From JAEUHZ01 sp964552795 (GTDB lineage Bacteria; Planctomycetota; UBA1135; GCA-002686595), in contig CAZKIO010000002.1 in NCBI GenBank assembly GCA_964552795.1, positions 1-64,000 of the forward strand: DNA of 64,000 nt. The letters are read 5' to 3'. This document shows positions 53,642 to 62,145 of the stretch, one piece after another (position 1 is the first letter of the stretch; every line of letters begins with the position of its first letter). The notes beneath the pieces are model-generated. The model did not search any database and was not told the origin of the DNA. It saw only the letters and a program-made list of their open reading frames with translations. A program made the position numbers and the translations under genes.

Positions 53642-54280
53642 ATGCGCGCGCCGCTCCACACCCTCGTCCGCCTCGTTCCGCTCCTCGCGCTGGTCGCTTG
53701 CGTCAGCGAGGGCCGGCCGCGCCCGCGTCCTCCCGTCGCCGACGCGCGCGTGCCGACGCTGGCCGAACTGGCGGCCGCGCAGGAGGCCGCGACGCGGCCG
53801 GGTCCGCGCCACCGCCAGCTCGACGTCCTCGTGGGCGCGTGGATCACGAGCAACGTGGCGGTCGACACCGAGGGCCGCGAGAGCGATCCGGTGCCGGGCC
53901 GCGCGGCGATCGACTGGGCGCTGGGCGGCCGCTTCCTGCGCATCGACGCCAGCCTAGAAGTGCCCGGCGGCAAGACGCACGCCTCGAGCGGATTCCTGGG
54001 CTGGGACGAGGCACACGGCGAGTACCAACTGCTGATGGTCACGGACCTCTCCAACGGGATGGGCGTCGCGCACGGCAAGGGCGATCTCGCGCGCGGCGGC
54101 ATCCGCTTCACGCTGGACGTGATCGATCCGCGCTCGGGAGGGTTCGCGCGCGCGACCAGCGTGCTGCGCCAGACCGGGCCCGACGAGTTCGCGCTGGAGC
54201 AGATCGGCGCCGACGCGGGCGGCCTGGAACGTGTCCTGCGGCGCACGCGCTACCGGCGCGCGCCGATCGTCACTCACTGA
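53642..54280 (+). CDS. DUF1579-domain lipoprotein
   Basis: 212 residues. LVAC gives a lipobox with Cys20. Residues about 55-210 match DUF1579: HRQLDVLVGAWIT at the start, RFLRIDASLEVPGG, GFLGWDEAHGEYQLLMVTD and a closing RTRYRR. The family is lipocalin-like in fold with unknown ligand. ATG 53603 is in frame but would add a non-hydrophobic N-terminus before the signal peptide. The 3' end overlaps that of the convergent ABC permease gene by 11 bases. Confidence 0.83.
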   Translation: MRAPLHTLVRLVPLLALVACVSEGRPRPRPPVADARVPTLAELAAAQEAATRPGPRHRQLDVLVGAWITSNVAVDTEGRESDPVPGRAAIDWALGGRFLRIDASLEVPGGKTHASSGFLGWDEAHGEYQLLMVTDLSNGMGVAHGKGDLARGGIRFTLDVIDPRSGGFARATSVLRQTGPDEFALEQIGADAGGLERVLRRTRYRRAPIVTH

Positions 54281-55052
54281 GCACGAACTCGCGCCGCGCC
54301 AGGCGCCAGGATCCCAGCGCGAGGGCGCCCAGGGCGATGCAGGCCAGCACCACGAGGGCCGTGCCGCCCGACTCGTAGCTGGCGCTCGCGAAGCCCTCGA
54401 CCTTGGCCCACAGCGGCGAGCCCTGCGCGGCCATCAGGCTGCGCAGGTGGTGCTGCACCGTCAACGACTGGTTGCGGCCCGGCAGGTTCGCGAGGAACCC
54501 CTCGACGGCGAAAGCGTAGCCCAGGCCGATCAGGATCGGGTGCCGCACGAAGGCGCCCAGCGCCGCGGCCAGCGCGCTGTAGGTGACTGCACCGGCCAGC
54601 ACGGCGAAGAGCAGCGCGCGCGCGATCTGGGCGTCGACCGGCGGGCCGTCGCCGCGCGCGCGTTCCGCGGCCAAGAGGAACAGCCACGTCGCCAGGCCCA
54701 GGATCAGGACGAGGATCAGCGCGATCGCCGCCCAGCGGCCCAGGAGCAGCGCCGCGCGCGGCATCGGGCGCGTGAACAGGTAGGTGATCGTGCGATCCTC
54801 GACCTCCTCCGCGACGGTGGCCGCGCCCAGGACCAGCGCGGAGAGCGGCGTCACGACCTGCACGAGCATGATCCAGCCGCCGTTGGCCGCGACCTCGCCG
54901 GGCGCGATGCGTCCCGACAGCGACGTCACGATCCAGGCGAGAGCCGCCGGCGCGAGCGCGAGGAGCAGAACGAACAGGGTGCGGCGCGCGCGCAGGAGGC
55001 GCGGCAGGTGCACGTGGAACAGGAGCCAGGTCGCCCCGAGGAGCGCGCTCAT
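54270..55052 (-). CDS. ABC-2 type permease (last gene of the transporter operon)
   Basis: 260 residues, six predicted transmembrane helices (for example 27-43, 60-78, 100-126). TVAEEVEDRTITYLFTRPMPR is the cytoplasmic loop typical of NosY/ABC-2 permeases. It overlaps the stop codon of its ATPase partner gene (ATGA at 55049-55052). Substrate unknown. Confidence 0.88.
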   Translation of the reverse strand: MSALLGATWLLFHVHLPRLLRARRTLFVLLLALAPAALAWIVTSLSGRIAPGEVAANGGWIMLVQVVTPLSALVLGAATVAEEVEDRTITYLFTRPMPRAALLLGRWAAIALILVLILGLATWLFLLAAERARGDGPPVDAQIARALLFAVLAGAVTYSALAAALGAFVRHPILIGLGYAFAVEGFLANLPGRNQSLTVQHHLRSLMAAQGSPLWAKVEGFASASYESGGTALVVLACIALGALALGSWRLARREFVLSE

Positions 55053-55978
55053 CGCCCGCCTCCCACGAGGTCGTCGAACAAGGCGTCGAGGCTGGCGTCG
55101 GCGACCGAGAAGGCCTCGATGCCGGCGCGCTCGGCAGTCGCGATCGCCGGCAGGCGCGCGGTCAACTCGTCCAGGCGCGCGGTCTCGACGTCGAGGCGGC
55201 CGGCGCCGTCCAGGCGCACGGCGGTCACGCCATCGACCGCGAGCAGCGCGCGCGCCAGCGTGCGCGGTTCGCGCGCGCGCAACGTCACGCGCCGCGGGCG
55301 CCGGTCGAGCAGCGCGCGGATCTCCGGCGCGGAGCCCTGCGCCAGCACGCGGCCGCGGTGCAGCAGGAGCACCGTGCGCGTCAGGTCCTCGACCTCGTGC
55401 AGGACGTGGCTCGACACGATCACGTGCGTGCCGGCGGCCGCCAGCGCGCGCAGGAGGTCGAGGGTCGCGCGCCGCGCCAGGGGGTCGAGGCCGTTGAGCG
55501 GCTCGTCCAGGACCACGACCTCGGGATCGTGCGCGATGGCCTGCGCGATGCGGATGCGCTGGCGCATGCCCTTGCTGAAGCCGCCGACGCGCCGGTCCGC
55601 CGCGGCGACGAGGTCGACGCGCTCCAGCACGCGCAGCGCGCGCGCGCGCGCGTCCGCGCGCGAGAACCCCGAGACGCGCAGCAGGAACTCCACGGTCTCG
55701 CGCCCGGTCATGTCGGGCCACAGCGCGTCCTGCTGCGGCGCGAACCCCAGCCTGCGGTAGAGGCGGGAGTTGGCGAAGGGCTCCTCGCCCAGGACGCGGA
55801 TCGTGCCGCGCGAGGGCCGCAATTCGCCGACGAGCAGGCGCAGGAAGGTCGACTTGCCCGCGCCGTTCGCGCCCAGGAGGCCGACGATCCCGCCCTCGAT
55901 GTCCAGCGAAACGTCGGAGAGGCCGACGACGTCGCCGTACCAGCGGCCCAGGTCGCGCGCGTGGACGGCGGGCGTCAA
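55049..55978 (-). CDS. ABC transporter ATP-binding protein (pair 2)
   Basis: 309 residues from a TTG start; TTGA overlaps the previous stop codon and no ATG or GTG fits the domain start. Walker A is GANGAGKST, the Q loop is in FAPQQDALWP, the signature is FSKGMRQR (LSGGQ variant) and Walker B is VVVLDEP. A C-terminal 90-residue domain resembles that of NosF/CcmA-type ATPases. Partner of the permease at 54270-55052. Confidence 0.92.
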   Translation of the reverse strand: MTPAVHARDLGRWYGDVVGLSDVSLDIEGGIVGLLGANGAGKSTFLRLLVGELRPSRGTIRVLGEEPFANSRLYRRLGFAPQQDALWPDMTGRETVEFLLRVSGFSRADARARALRVLERVDLVAAADRRVGGFSKGMRQRIRIAQAIAHDPEVVVLDEPLNGLDPLARRATLDLLRALAAAGTHVIVSSHVLHEVEDLTRTVLLLHRGRVLAQGSAPEIRALLDRRPRRVTLRAREPRTLARALLAVDGVTAVRLDGAGRLDVETARLDELTARLPAIATAERAGIEAFSVADASLDALFDDLVGGGR

Positions 55979-56904
55979 GCGACGGCCTCCATGCGGCGGA
56001 CGCGCCACCACAGCACCAGCCACGAGAGCACGAACAGCGTCGCGACCGCGGTGTAGGCCCAGACCGGGTCCCACGACGTGCGCATGCGCGTGCGGATCTC
56101 GAACACGTCGTTCGCGATGCGGCCCCAGGCCGCCACGGGCGCCAGCGCCAGCCACGCGCGCTCGCGCAAGAGGTGGGACAGGAGCGACCCGACGGCGCCC
56201 ATGCCCAGCACGAAGCCGAAGATCCCGGCCAGCGCGAAGGTCTTGCGCGAGGCGAGGCTGGAGATCGCCAGCACCAGCGAGGACACGCAGATCACCCAGG
56301 CCAGGCCGTAGAGGAGCGCGTACACGATCACGTCGCCTTCGTTGCGCACGAACGACCAGTCCGGCGAGGCGAAGGTCGCGACCGTGCACAGGACGAGGGT
56401 CGGCGCGAGGGAGCCGAAGGCGCCGAAGGTGGCGACGGTCAGGAAGCGGCCCAACAGGTACCCGCCGCGCGTCAGCGGCCGCGCGAACAGGAGCAGATGC
56501 GCGCCGACGCGGCGGTCCTCGGCGATCAGGCCCGCGCCGTACCAGGCGACGAGCAGGAGCGAGAAGGCCGACAGCGAGAGGTGGAACAGCACGATCTGCC
56601 GGCGCACGGCGAGGGCCTCGGCCGCCATGTCCTTGACCATCGCGCCGGCCATCTGGCCCATCAGGCCGCCGCCGCCGCCCAGCGCCTCGGGCGCCGCGCC
56701 GGCCTCGAGCGCGAAGCGCGTGTACACCACGAAGGAGAAGATGACGGTCGCGATCGCCGGCGGAGCGAGCAGCAGCACGAGCGCCAGCTTGCGCCGGAAC
56801 GCGACGCGCAGTCCGGCCTTCCACAGCGCCAGCGCGGCGCGCGGGTGCTCGGCCAGACGGCCCTGGAACGGGCGGTAGACCTCCAGGTTCGCCTGCGCCT
56901 TCAC
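55975..56904 (-). CDS. ABC-2 type permease (pair 1)
   Basis: 309 residues from a GTG start overlapping the ATPase stop codon (GTGA). About six transmembrane helices; an Ala/Gly-rich periplasmic loop with a run of Gly (ALGGGGGLMGQMAG) lies after helix 1, and GLIAEDRRVGAHLLLFARPLTRGGY is the coupling loop. The Gly-rich loop is typical of NosY/GldF-like permeases. Confidence 0.88.
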   Translation of the reverse strand: MKAQANLEVYRPFQGRLAEHPRAALALWKAGLRVAFRRKLALVLLLAPPAIATVIFSFVVYTRFALEAGAAPEALGGGGGLMGQMAGAMVKDMAAEALAVRRQIVLFHLSLSAFSLLLVAWYGAGLIAEDRRVGAHLLLFARPLTRGGYLLGRFLTVATFGAFGSLAPTLVLCTVATFASPDWSFVRNEGDVIVYALLYGLAWVICVSSLVLAISSLASRKTFALAGIFGFVLGMGAVGSLLSHLLRERAWLALAPVAAWGRIANDVFEIRTRMRTSWDPVWAYTAVATLFVLSWLVLWWRVRRMEAVA

Positions 56905-57839
56905 CGCCGCGCCTCCTCGTCCAGCGCGCGCAGGAAGGCCTGCTCCAGGGTGGCGCGTTCGGGTTCCAGTTGCAGGATGCGCGCTCCGCTCTGCGCCGCG
57001 GCCGCGAACACCGCGTCGGCGTCGGTGCCGCCGCCGGCGAGCGTCACAGACCAGCCGCCGGCGTCGCGCTCCTCGCCGCGGATGCCCAGCGCCTCGAACG
57101 CGGCGCAAAAGCGCGCGGCGTCGCCGTCGATGGTGACGCGCACGCGCGCTTCGGCGCGGCCGACGAGCTGCTCGATGCTGCCGTTGGCCGCCGCGCGGCC
57201 GCGCGCCAGCACGACGACCGCGTCGCACGTGGCCTCGACGTCGGGCAGGAGGTGCGAGCACAGGAGCAGGCTCTTGTGCTGCGCGTGCCCCAGGTCGTGC
57301 ACCAGCTCCAGCATGTGGCGGCGCCCCGGCGGATCGAGGCCGTCGGTGGGCTCGTCGAGCAGGAGCAGCGGCGGATCGTGCACCAGGGCCTGCGCCAGCT
57401 TCAAGCGCTGCTTCATGCCCGTCGACCAGCCCTTCACCTCGCGGTAGCGCGCCTCGTCGAGGCCCACGTAGTCGAGCACCTCGTGCGCGCGCGTCATCGC
57501 GTCGCGGACGGTCATGCCCGACAGGCGTCCGAGCATCGCGACGGTCTCGACGCCCGACTGCCCGGGCACGAGGCAGTCGCCCTCGGGCATGTAGCCGATC
57601 GCGCGGCGCAAGCGCAGGCGGCCGGCGTGCGTCGACGGGTCCTCGCCGGCGATGCGCGCGGAGCCCGAGTCGGGCGCGATCAGGCCCAGCAGCAGCTTGA
57701 GCAGCGTGGTCTTGCCCGCGCCGTTGGGCCCCAAGAGGCCCGTGGGGCCCGGCGGCAGCGACAGCGTGAGCCCGTCGAGCGCGCGGACGGGGCCGTAGCT
57801 CTTGCAGAGGTCGCGGATCTCGACGGAAGCCTGGGTCAT
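56901..57839 (-). CDS. ABC transporter ATP-binding protein (pair 1)
   Basis: 312 residues. Walker A GPNGAGKTT, signature STGMKQRLKLAQAL, Walker B LLLLDEPTDGLDPPGRR, and a C-terminal 100-residue extension. It belongs to the CcmA/NosF type. Only 5 bases separate it from phnE2 upstream, so importer and exporters share one transcript. Confidence 0.93.
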   Translation of the reverse strand: MTQASVEIRDLCKSYGPVRALDGLTLSLPPGPTGLLGPNGAGKTTLLKLLLGLIAPDSGSARIAGEDPSTHAGRLRLRRAIGYMPEGDCLVPGQSGVETVAMLGRLSGMTVRDAMTRAHEVLDYVGLDEARYREVKGWSTGMKQRLKLAQALVHDPPLLLLDEPTDGLDPPGRRHMLELVHDLGHAQHKSLLLCSHLLPDVEATCDAVVVLARGRAAANGSIEQLVGRAEARVRVTIDGDAARFCAAFEALGIRGEERDAGGWSVTLAGGGTDADAVFAAAAQSGARILQLEPERATLEQAFLRALDEEARR

Positions 57840-57844
57840 GCCGC

Positions 57845-58792
57845 TCAGCGCGATCGGCGCAGCGTGGCACGCGCCAGGGCCGAAGCCAAGTCAGCGAAGA
57901 GTACGAGCAGGGCGCCCAGGGCCGCGTAGACGAAGACCTCGTCGTAGAACTGCTTGGCGCGCGCGTCCTGGATCCAGTAGCCGAGCGACACGACACCCAG
58001 CATGCCCAGCACGGTTGCCTCCCGGACGCAGGTCTCGAAGCGGTAGAACAGGTAGAGCAGGAAGCGCGGCAGGGAGAGCGGCAGCACCGCCCCCGTGGCG
58101 AGCTGCCCGCGGCTGGCGCCCAGACCCCGCAAGGCCCGCAACGGGCGCGCGTCGAGGTTCTCGACGGTCTCGGCGCCGAGCTTGCCCAGGATGCCGGCGT
58201 TGTGGATGGCGAGCGCCAGCACGGCCGGCCAGGCGCTCGGGCCCAGCATCGCGAGGAGCAGGAAGGCCCACACGTACTCGGGGATCGCGCGCAGGAGCAC
58301 GAGCGCCCCGCGCGTCGCGGCGCACAACGCGCGCCACGCCTGCGCCGCTGCCGGGCGGCGCGTGCGGCGCGTGTCCGGTTCGAACGGCGTCGCGGTCGCC
58401 AGGGTGCGCGCGGCGAGGAACGACAGCGGCAGAGCCGCCAGGCCGGCGGCGACGATCGCGAGGACCGAGATCGCCAGCGTGGCGAGCACCGCGTGGAGTC
58501 CGCGGCCCGTGCACAGTTCCCAGGCGAAGGCCAGGTACGCCGAGAGTTCGAAGGGCTGGCCGCGCAGCGGGAACGGCGTCAGGTCCTCGCGCAGGAAGCG
58601 CTGCAGGTTCTCGGCGCGGCGCGCGGTGAGCAGGTCGGCGACCTGGATCTCGCCGCCCAGCCAGGCCCAGGCCGCCAGCAGCGCCAGCACGACGGCCGAG
58701 GCGCGCACGGTCCGGCTGCGCGGCCGCGCGCGCCACAGGACGCGCGGGTCGTGCCGCAGCGCGACGTCGGCGAAGTCGAGCGGGCGCGTCAT
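57845..58792 (-). CDS. phnE: PhnE-type oxyanion ABC permease 2
   Basis: 315 residues, about six transmembrane helices. The binding-protein-dependent transport motif is clear: ETVENLDARPLRALRGLGASRGQL (EAA loop), followed by YRFETCVREATVLGMLGVVSLGY as in PhnE. The ATG overlaps the stop of phnE1 (ATGA). Confidence 0.9.
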   Translation of the reverse strand: MTRPLDFADVALRHDPRVLWRARPRSRTVRASAVVLALLAAWAWLGGEIQVADLLTARRAENLQRFLREDLTPFPLRGQPFELSAYLAFAWELCTGRGLHAVLATLAISVLAIVAAGLAALPLSFLAARTLATATPFEPDTRRTRRPAAAQAWRALCAATRGALVLLRAIPEYVWAFLLLAMLGPSAWPAVLALAIHNAGILGKLGAETVENLDARPLRALRGLGASRGQLATGAVLPLSLPRFLLYLFYRFETCVREATVLGMLGVVSLGYWIQDARAKQFYDEVFVYAALGALLVLFADLASALARATLRRSR

Positions 58793-59685
58793 GCCACGAA
58801 CCTGCGGCGCAGGGCGCCGCTCCACAGCTCGATGCCCACGACGAGCGCGATCAGCGCGTAGAGGTAGGTCCAGGTCTCGCCGTACTGCAGGTTCTCGAAG
58901 GACTGCGCGATCGAGTAGCCCAGCGTGGGGAAGCCGAAGAAGCCCAGCACCGCGGCGCTGCGCACCGAGCACTCGAAGCGGTAGAGCGCGTACGCGGCGA
59001 GGTCGGGCAGCGCGCGCGGCAGCAGGCCGAAGCAGAAGACCTGCAGCGGTCCGGCGCCCAGGCCGCGCAGCGCGAAGCCCGCGTCGCGCGGCGCCTCCTC
59101 GACCATCTCGGAGAACACCTTGGCGAGCGTGCCGCCGAAGGGGATCGCGATGGCGATCACGGCCGCCGCGGTGTTGAGTCCGAAGGCGGCCAGGAACAGC
59201 ACGGCCCACAGGAGCTCGTGCACCGAGCGCATGCCGACGATGATGCCGCGCGACACGCTCCACACCGCCGGGCCGAGCGCGCGCGCGACGAAACGGCGGG
59301 CGCGGCTCTGGCCGCCGAACAGGTCGCCCTGCCACCACACCGTCGTGCCCAGGAACCCGAACACGAGGCCCAGCACCAGCGCGAGGCTCATGCCCGCCGC
59401 GGCGAAGGCCAGCGTGCGGCGTGCGCCGTCGAACGCCTGCTCGAGAATCGACGGCGTGCCCGCCGGAACGGCGGTTTCGTAGTCCAGCGCGGGAGAGAAG
59501 GCGCGCGCGAAGAAGCCCTGGACGATGTCCAGCCCGCCCGCGCCGGGCACGAGCCGGCCGACGGGCGCGTCGAGCAGCAGCCAGGCCAAGAGGCCCGCGG
59601 CGAGCAGCGACGTCGCCAGCGCGAGGCGCGGCGACAGCGCGAACGGCCGGCGCGGGAGGTCAGCCACCGGGAGCGGGCTCGACAC
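58789..59685 (-). CDS. phnE: PhnE-type oxyanion ABC permease 1
   Basis: 298 residues from GTG. Six transmembrane helices, EAA loop EMVEEAPRDAGFALRGLGAGPLQV and the PhnE-like YRFECSVRSAAVLGFFGFPTLGYSI. The GTG at 59685 overlaps phnC by 26 bases; a GTG six codons later (59667) would shorten the overlap to 8 bases and is also possible. Confidence 0.9.
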   Translation of the reverse strand: MSSPLPVADLPRRPFALSPRLALATSLLAAGLLAWLLLDAPVGRLVPGAGGLDIVQGFFARAFSPALDYETAVPAGTPSILEQAFDGARRTLAFAAAGMSLALVLGLVFGFLGTTVWWQGDLFGGQSRARRFVARALGPAVWSVSRGIIVGMRSVHELLWAVLFLAAFGLNTAAAVIAIAIPFGGTLAKVFSEMVEEAPRDAGFALRGLGAGPLQVFCFGLLPRALPDLAAYALYRFECSVRSAAVLGFFGFPTLGYSIAQSFENLQYGETWTYLYALIALVVGIELWSGALRRRFVA

Positions 59686-60526
59686 GGTCGAGACCGGCGA
59701 TGGAGTAGAGCGATGCGAGGTCCTCGATCCGCACCGCGGCCGTCGAACGATCGAAGACGACGCGTCCGTCGCGCAGACCGACGAGCCGCGGGAAGAACTC
59801 GCGCGCCAGGTCGATGTCGTGCAGGCTGACGATCAGCGTGATGCCGCGCTCGCGCGAGATCTCGGTCACCAGCTCGACCAGGTCGCGCGCGCGAGCCGGA
59901 TCGACCGACGAGACCGGTTCGTCGAGCAGGAGCGCGCTGGGGCCCTGGTACAAGGCGCGCGCCAGCGCCACGCGCTGGCGCTGGCCGCCGGAGAGCGCGT
60001 CGGTGCGCTCGTACAGCTTCTCGCCGATGCCCACACGCTCCAGGATGCGCGCCGCGCGGTCGACGTCGGCGCGCGCGGGGAAGGTCATCGCGCGCAGCGA
60101 ACTCCAGAAGCCCAGGCGTCCCATGCGTCCCGCGACCACGTTCTGGACCACGCGCAGGTTGGGCACCAGCGCGAGGTCCTGGTGGACGAATCCGATGCGC
60201 GCGCGCACGCCGCGCAGCTCGGCGGGCGAGAGCTCGTCGAGGCGCCGGTAGTCGACGCACACCGAGCCGCGCGTCGGGCGGATCGAGGCGTTCAGCAGCC
60301 GCAGGAGCGTGGTCTTGCCCGCGCCGCTGGGACCGACCAGCGCCAGGGACTCGCCGGGCGCCACGACCAGGTGCGCGTCGTCGAGCGCGGTCGTCCCCAC
60401 GAAGTCGACCCCGGCTCCGTGCAGCTCGAAGGCCGCGGAACCGGGGCGCGCCAGCGCGCGGGCCGCCGGATCAGCGCAGGAGACCGATCTCGGTGGCTGT
60501 TCGGCGGAGGTCTTCAAACGTGGCAT
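59660..60526 (-). CDS. phnC: PhnC-type ATP-binding protein of the oxyanion importer
   Basis: 288 residues. Walker A GPSGAGKTT, signature LSGGQRQR, Walker B ALLLDEPVSSVD, and the PhnC-typical EREFGITL-like segment (ISRERGITLIVSLHDIDLAREFFPR). The reading frame starts 56 bases inside phnD; the overlap is long and a later start (for example at the strand FELHGAGV) cannot be excluded, though no good start codon lies there. Confidence 0.9.
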   Translation of the reverse strand: MPRLKTSAEQPPRSVSCADPAARALARPGSAAFELHGAGVDFVGTTALDDAHLVVAPGESLALVGPSGAGKTTLLRLLNASIRPTRGSVCVDYRRLDELSPAELRGVRARIGFVHQDLALVPNLRVVQNVVAGRMGRLGFWSSLRAMTFPARADVDRAARILERVGIGEKLYERTDALSGGQRQRVALARALYQGPSALLLDEPVSSVDPARARDLVELVTEISRERGITLIVSLHDIDLAREFFPRLVGLRDGRVVFDRSTAAVRIEDLASLYSIAGLDRVEPAPGG

Positions 60527-61373
60527 TGTCGCAGGGGACGAGCCCGTCGGGCCGGTCCAGCGCGGCGAGCACCGCCAGGTCGGCGCCGGCGATCGCCGTC
60601 AGGACGTCCTGGAGTTTCTGCGTGAAGCCCGCGCCGTGGATCTCGTCCAGACGGGGGTGCACGGTGAAGTTGTAGTCGGCGTAGTCCGGCGTCACCCACA
60701 CCACCTGCGCGACCTTCGGATCGATCTTGCCTTCCGCGACCAGCCGGTCGTAGACGGTGTAGTCCAGCGCGCCGGCCTCGAAGGTCCCGGCCTGCACGAG
60801 CGCCGCGGTCTTGTCGTGGCCGCCCGAGAAACTGGGCTCGGCGCCGAAGAAGTCCGCCGGCGACTTCCCGGTGTGCTGGCGGATGAAGTACTCCGGCATC
60901 AGCCGGCCGGACGTCGACGAGGCCGAGCCGAACGTGAACTTCTTCCCGGCGAGCGCGGTGGGGAACGCCTCGCTCTTGGCGAGGCCCAGGTCCTTGTGCG
61001 CGATGAAGTAGGACTTGAACGCGAGATCGCGCTTGCCGCAGGCGATCGCGCGCGCGCCGGAAACCGCGGCGCGCGCCTGGCAGCCGGTGTACCCGCCGAA
61101 CCAGGCCAGCAGCACGTCGCCGTTCTTGAAGGCGTCGACCGAGGCGTTGTAGTCGGCCGAGGGCACGTACTCGACCGGCACGCCGAGCTTCCTCGAGAGG
61201 TACTCGGCCAGCGGCTTGTACTTGGCCGCGAGGTCGGCGGTGTTCTGGTTGGGAATCCCCGTGAAGCGCAGGGGCGGAGCGGCGTGCGTGGTGCACGCGG
61301 CCGGCCACACGAGGAAGAGCGCGATCGCGCTCGCGGCGAGGATGGAAAGGAGGCGTCGGTACCGAACGATCAT
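60471..61373 (-). CDS. phnD: PhnD-type periplasmic oxyanion-binding protein
   Basis: 300 residues with an exported signal ending in PAAC (possible lipoprotein Cys). The core matches phosphonate/phosphite-type binding proteins: YKPLAEYLSRKLGVPVEYVP, DVLLAWFGGYTGCQAR, FGSASSTSGRLMPEYFIR and a final DNATFEDLRRTATEIGLL. The AWFGG and FIRQHTGK wording is also that of the family annotated as putative selenate-binding (TIGR04553), so the ligand may be phosphonate, phosphite or selenate. First gene of the eight-gene minus-strand run. No C-P lyase or selenium genes are in view. Confidence 0.87.
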   Translation of the reverse strand: MIVRYRRLLSILAASAIALFLVWPAACTTHAAPPLRFTGIPNQNTADLAAKYKPLAEYLSRKLGVPVEYVPSADYNASVDAFKNGDVLLAWFGGYTGCQARAAVSGARAIACGKRDLAFKSYFIAHKDLGLAKSEAFPTALAGKKFTFGSASSTSGRLMPEYFIRQHTGKSPADFFGAEPSFSGGHDKTAALVQAGTFEAGALDYTVYDRLVAEGKIDPKVAQVVWVTPDYADYNFTVHPRLDEIHGAGFTQKLQDVLTAIAGADLAVLAALDRPDGLVPCDNATFEDLRRTATEIGLLR

Positions 61374-61460
61374 CACGGCATTCTTGGTTGCGGGGCAGCA
61401 CGCCGGAACAGACGGCGGAGCGGCCCAGGGTCGGTCGGAAGGGGGTCGAATGCGCCGCGG

Positions 61461-61466
61461 ATCGTA
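61461..61466 (-). promoter_or_regulatory. -10-like hexamer TACGAT upstream of the phnD operon
   Basis: Minus strand, about 87 bases before the phnD ATG, so this operon would have a leader, unlike many others here. A dyad lies where the -35 region would be. Confidence 0.35.
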
Positions 61467-61482
61467 GCCCCTGCGCCCTCCG

Positions 61483-61500
61483 ACTGCACGCCGTGCAAGT
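61483..61500. promoter_or_regulatory. Imperfect dyad in the phnD/DUF6265 intergenic region
   Basis: ACTGCAC-GCC-GTGCAAGT: a 7-bp dyad with a one-base bulge. It starts 16 bases from the minus-strand TACGAT, so it could be an operator over the -35 region of the phnD operon. Confidence 0.25.
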
Positions 61501-61537
61501 CCGTGGTGCGGACGGCGCGGGCGGGACGCGGCCTGTC

Positions 61538-61543
61538 TATCCT
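61538..61543 (+). promoter_or_regulatory. -10-like hexamer TATCCT before the DUF6265 gene
   Basis: It ends 15 bases before ATG 61559, leaving room for the CCAGGAG Shine-Dalgarno site between them. Confidence 0.35.
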
Positions 61544-61558
61544 CGGGGCCAGGAGACC

Positions 61559-62047
61559 ATGATGCCCAACCTCGCCACCGCACTCACCGCCCTGATCCTC
61601 TTCGCCGGCCTCGCGCCGCAGGACGCCGCGCCGCCGAAAGCCGTGCCACCGGACGCCGCCCGCGCCGAACTGGAGGGGCTGGCCTGGATGGAGGGCACCT
61701 GGCGCATCCAGCACGGCGGGACCGTCACCGAGGAGCGCTGGCTGCCGCTCGCCGGCACGACCCTGCTGGGGCTCTCGCACACGTACGACGAGAAGCGCAC
61801 GCACTTCTTCGAGTTCCTGCGCATCACCGTGCAGCACGGCAAGGTCGCGTACGTGGCGCAGCCCGGCGGCCGGCCGCCGGTGCCCTTCCTGGCCGCGAAG
61901 CTGGCCGACGGCGAGGCCGTCTTCGAGAATCCCGAGCACGACCACCCGCAGCGGATCCGCTACGTCCGCACCGAGAAGGGCCTGACGGCCACGATCTCGC
62001 TGCTCGACGGCTCGCGCGCGCAGGTCTTCGAGTTCGAACGGCGCTGA
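61559..62047 (+). CDS. DUF6265-like secreted protein
   Basis: 162 residues with a signal peptide (about 1-20, LAPQ). The mature part has WMEGTWRIQHGGTVTEERWLPLAGTTLLGLSHT and FFEFLRI, then ENPEHDHPQRIRY: the DUF6265 pattern, a small lipocalin-like beta fold of unknown ligand. A good Shine-Dalgarno precedes the two consecutive ATG codons. Confidence 0.8.
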   Translation: MMPNLATALTALILFAGLAPQDAAPPKAVPPDAARAELEGLAWMEGTWRIQHGGTVTEERWLPLAGTTLLGLSHTYDEKRTHFFEFLRITVQHGKVAYVAQPGGRPPVPFLAAKLADGEAVFENPEHDHPQRIRYVRTEKGLTATISLLDGSRAQVFEFERR

Positions 62048-62145
62048 GCGCGGATCCGGTCTGGCGCGGCGCCGCGCAATCCGTACCATCGCGCCGGCGA
62101 CCTCGGGGCCCGCGCGTCGGGCCGCGGCACGGCGCCGGGAGGACC

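Noticed and set aside
54270..61373. Complete phosphonate degradation locus
   Set aside because: No phnG-M, phnX or phnW-like genes accompany the importer.
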